Source: Drosophila persimilis
Taxonomy: Eukaryota > Arthropoda > Insecta > Diptera > Drosophilidae
Assembly (NCBI RefSeq): GCF_003286085.1
Contig: NW_020825525.1
Coordinates: 1 to 64,000 of the forward strand
Direction: 5' to 3'
Length of the DNA stretch: 64,000 bases
Both the position numbers and the translations under genes were made by a program. How positions within the stretch are numbered: position 1 is the first letter of the stretch; each line of letters opens with the position of its first letter. The notes beneath the pieces are model-generated. The model did no database searches. It saw only the letters and a list, made by a program, of their open reading frames with translations, and was not told the DNA's origin. Positions 62,576 through 64,000 of the stretch are shown here, piece after piece.

Positions 62576-63670
62576 CGTTGTGAGTTGCTGCGGACACCGC
62601 AACTCTAAGGTTATACCCGATACTAAGTCAGTATGGCTCTCCTCCGGCAGACGCCGCTAATATTTAACGACACGACAAAGAGTGCGTGCGAGAGAGACAG
62701 AAAATCAGTCTGAGCGTGACGTCGGGCGCTGCGTAGCCACTGCAAATTGATTTGTTCCTTTTGGCTATAAAAATGATCTGATCTGATCCAGATTCAGCAA
62801 TCTAATAGATATGGTCATTATCTATGATTCTGCGTTTTTAGTTTTCTCAAATCTGCAATATTGTGGATGCAACAGATTTTCGTCCTTTGTGGGGGCGGAT
62901 GGGGGTGGGGCGAAATTCTGAGATATACGTTTTATAGTGACATCTTAAAGGAGTGTGTGCACCAAATTTGGTTACTCTAGCCTTAATAGTCTCTGAGATT
63001 TGTGGTTGCCTCAGATTTTCGTCCTTTGCGGGGGCGGAAGGGGGTGTGGCGAAATTTGGACAGGAAACGGTCAAGGTCCGATATCACAGGAGTGTGGATA
63101 CCAAATTTGGTTGCTCTGGCTTTTATAGGTTCTGAGATCCTTGAACTCATATTTTGCAATTGGCAAAACCGACCATGAAACCTGTGTGTTAGAGTGAGAC
63201 AGAGCGAGAAAGAGTGAAATTGTTTTCGTGATTCTGGCTGTAATAATTATACGATCTGGTTCAGATTTTGCACTCTAGAAGATATAGTCATCTTCTACGA
63301 TTCTGCGTTTTTAGTTTTCTCGTATCGTCGAAATTGTGGATGCCACAGATTTTCGCCCTTTGTGGGGGCGGAAGTGGGCGGGGCAAAGTTTTGAAATATT
63401 TTTGGAGCAGTGACATATCACAGAAGTCTGGATCCAAAACATCGTTGCTCTAGCTCTTATAGTCTTTGAGCATTAGGCGCTGAAGGGGACGGACAGACGG
63501 ACAGACGGACGGACGGACAGACAGACAGGGCTCAATCGACTCGGCTATTGATGCTGATCAAGAATATATATACTTTATAGGGTCGGAAACGATTCCTTCT
63601 GGACGTTACACACATCCACTTTTACCACAAATCTAATATACCCCAATACTCATTTTGAGTATCGGGTATA
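62576..63670 (-). mobile_element. Helitron-like DINE-1/mini-me element, copy E
   Basis: 1095 bp on the minus strand, CGAGGGGGAACG at the left end and GAGTATCGGGTATA at the right, flanked by A-runs. All family landmarks are present. It is closest to copies C and D by the shared GACCTTG and TTGCAATTGGC segments. Confidence 0.87.
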
Positions 63671-64000
63671 AAAAGGAAGACTAACCTAAATGTGACCTAG
63701 TAGATAATGTATCAGGACAACTGCAAAAACTCTGAAAAAAAATCGTAAAAAAAAAAAATATAAAAACTTCAAAATGCATTGGTGTGTGTGTCCCGTTCGT
63801 GTAATCGCCGACGCGCCAGGTCCCCACCTCAGCCCCGTGCCACACGGAACCGCCTCCTCTCCGTCCCCGACCCAGCCATCAGTGGGTAGACGGGCATCGG
63901 TAGCACCAGCTCCGGGTCAGGCCAAGGCCGACTTCCAACACGGCCAATGGCCAATGGACAATACGGTCCATCAGTCCATCAGATGGTAAAGCACAAGCAG
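63671..64000 (+). other. continuation of the 412-like leader, possible gag start
   Basis: A-rich up to 63770, then GC-rich. A frame of 71 codons begins at 63774 and ends at 63989; it is Pro/Ser/Ala-rich (SPVPHGTASSPSPTQPSVGR) and I do not recognise it as Gag. The window ends before a decision is possible. Confidence 0.35.

Larger units (their letters stand above)
60837..64000 (+). mobile_element. 412/blood-like LTR retrotransposon, 5' part (runs off the window)
   Basis: LTR starting TGTAGTATG, Arg-tRNA primer site, a long A-rich leader with a small frame, and a Helitron inside the leader. The LTR start and the Arg primer are both typical of the mdg1/412/blood group of gypsy elements. RT and integrase lie outside the window. 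Inserted in Helitron F. Confidence 0.8.

Noticed and set aside
63268-63453. 60-76 residue frames recurring in each Helitron copy
   Set aside because: They lie over non-coding landmarks of a non-autonomous element, change frame between copies and show no protein motif.

Overview
The window is a dense, nested graveyard of transposable elements from a Drosophila-type genome; no rRNA, tRNA or confidently recognised host gene was seen. The fly assignment rests on combined signals: a copia element primed by the internal part of initiator-Met tRNA, BEL/Pao elements primed by Trp tRNA, a 412/blood-like LTR with an Arg-tRNA primer site, and ~1.1 kb Helitron-like elements of the DINE-1/mini-me type carrying (GTCY)n and (TA)n tracts. 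The setting is most likely heterochromatic: pericentromeric, Y-linked or subtelomeric. I cannot name the species.

Left part (1-21382). A Helitron (179-1285) abuts the 5' part of a plus-strand BEL/Pao element (BEL-C, 1286-1721 and 8150-12616). A second, minus-strand BEL/Pao element (BEL-A, 1722-8144) sits inside it, with 476-bp LTRs and a perfect 5-bp ATAAT target duplication. BEL-C is cut off inside its integrase and meets a Jockey-type gag fragment. A stretch of 1.1 kb that looks single-copy follows, then a nearly complete but frameshifted copia element (14469-20717) with another Helitron in its leader.

Middle part (21383-54278). Six pieces of one Jockey-clade non-LTR retrotransposon (called TRL here) all lie on the minus strand. 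In three places the 3' end of one piece, with its A-tract, is joined to the 5' end of the next. One junction carries a 16-nt terminal tag. This is the architecture of Drosophila telomeric arrays (HeT-A, TART, TAHRE). The array is broken up by two copies of a BEL/Pao element (BEL-B), a decayed gypsy-type element (gypsy-A) and two Helitrons. About 5 kb is duplicated (26431-32513 and 46051-51035), and one copy gained a Helitron after the duplication.

Right part (54279-64000). A GC-rich plus-strand gypsy-type element (gypsy-B) related to gypsy-A has inserted into the last TRL piece and lacks its 3' LTR. It meets a Helitron fragment that was itself hit by a 412/blood-like element (60837 to the edge), whose leader holds another Helitron.

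Function. Almost every coding region is broken. The exception is the 1236-codon Gag-protease-RT-RNase H frame of BEL-B, which lacks integrase. The most promising biology is in TRL: its telomere-like arrangement, a 3' terminal tag, an unusual repeated C-terminal extension of ORF2, and intron-like signals on the antisense strand.
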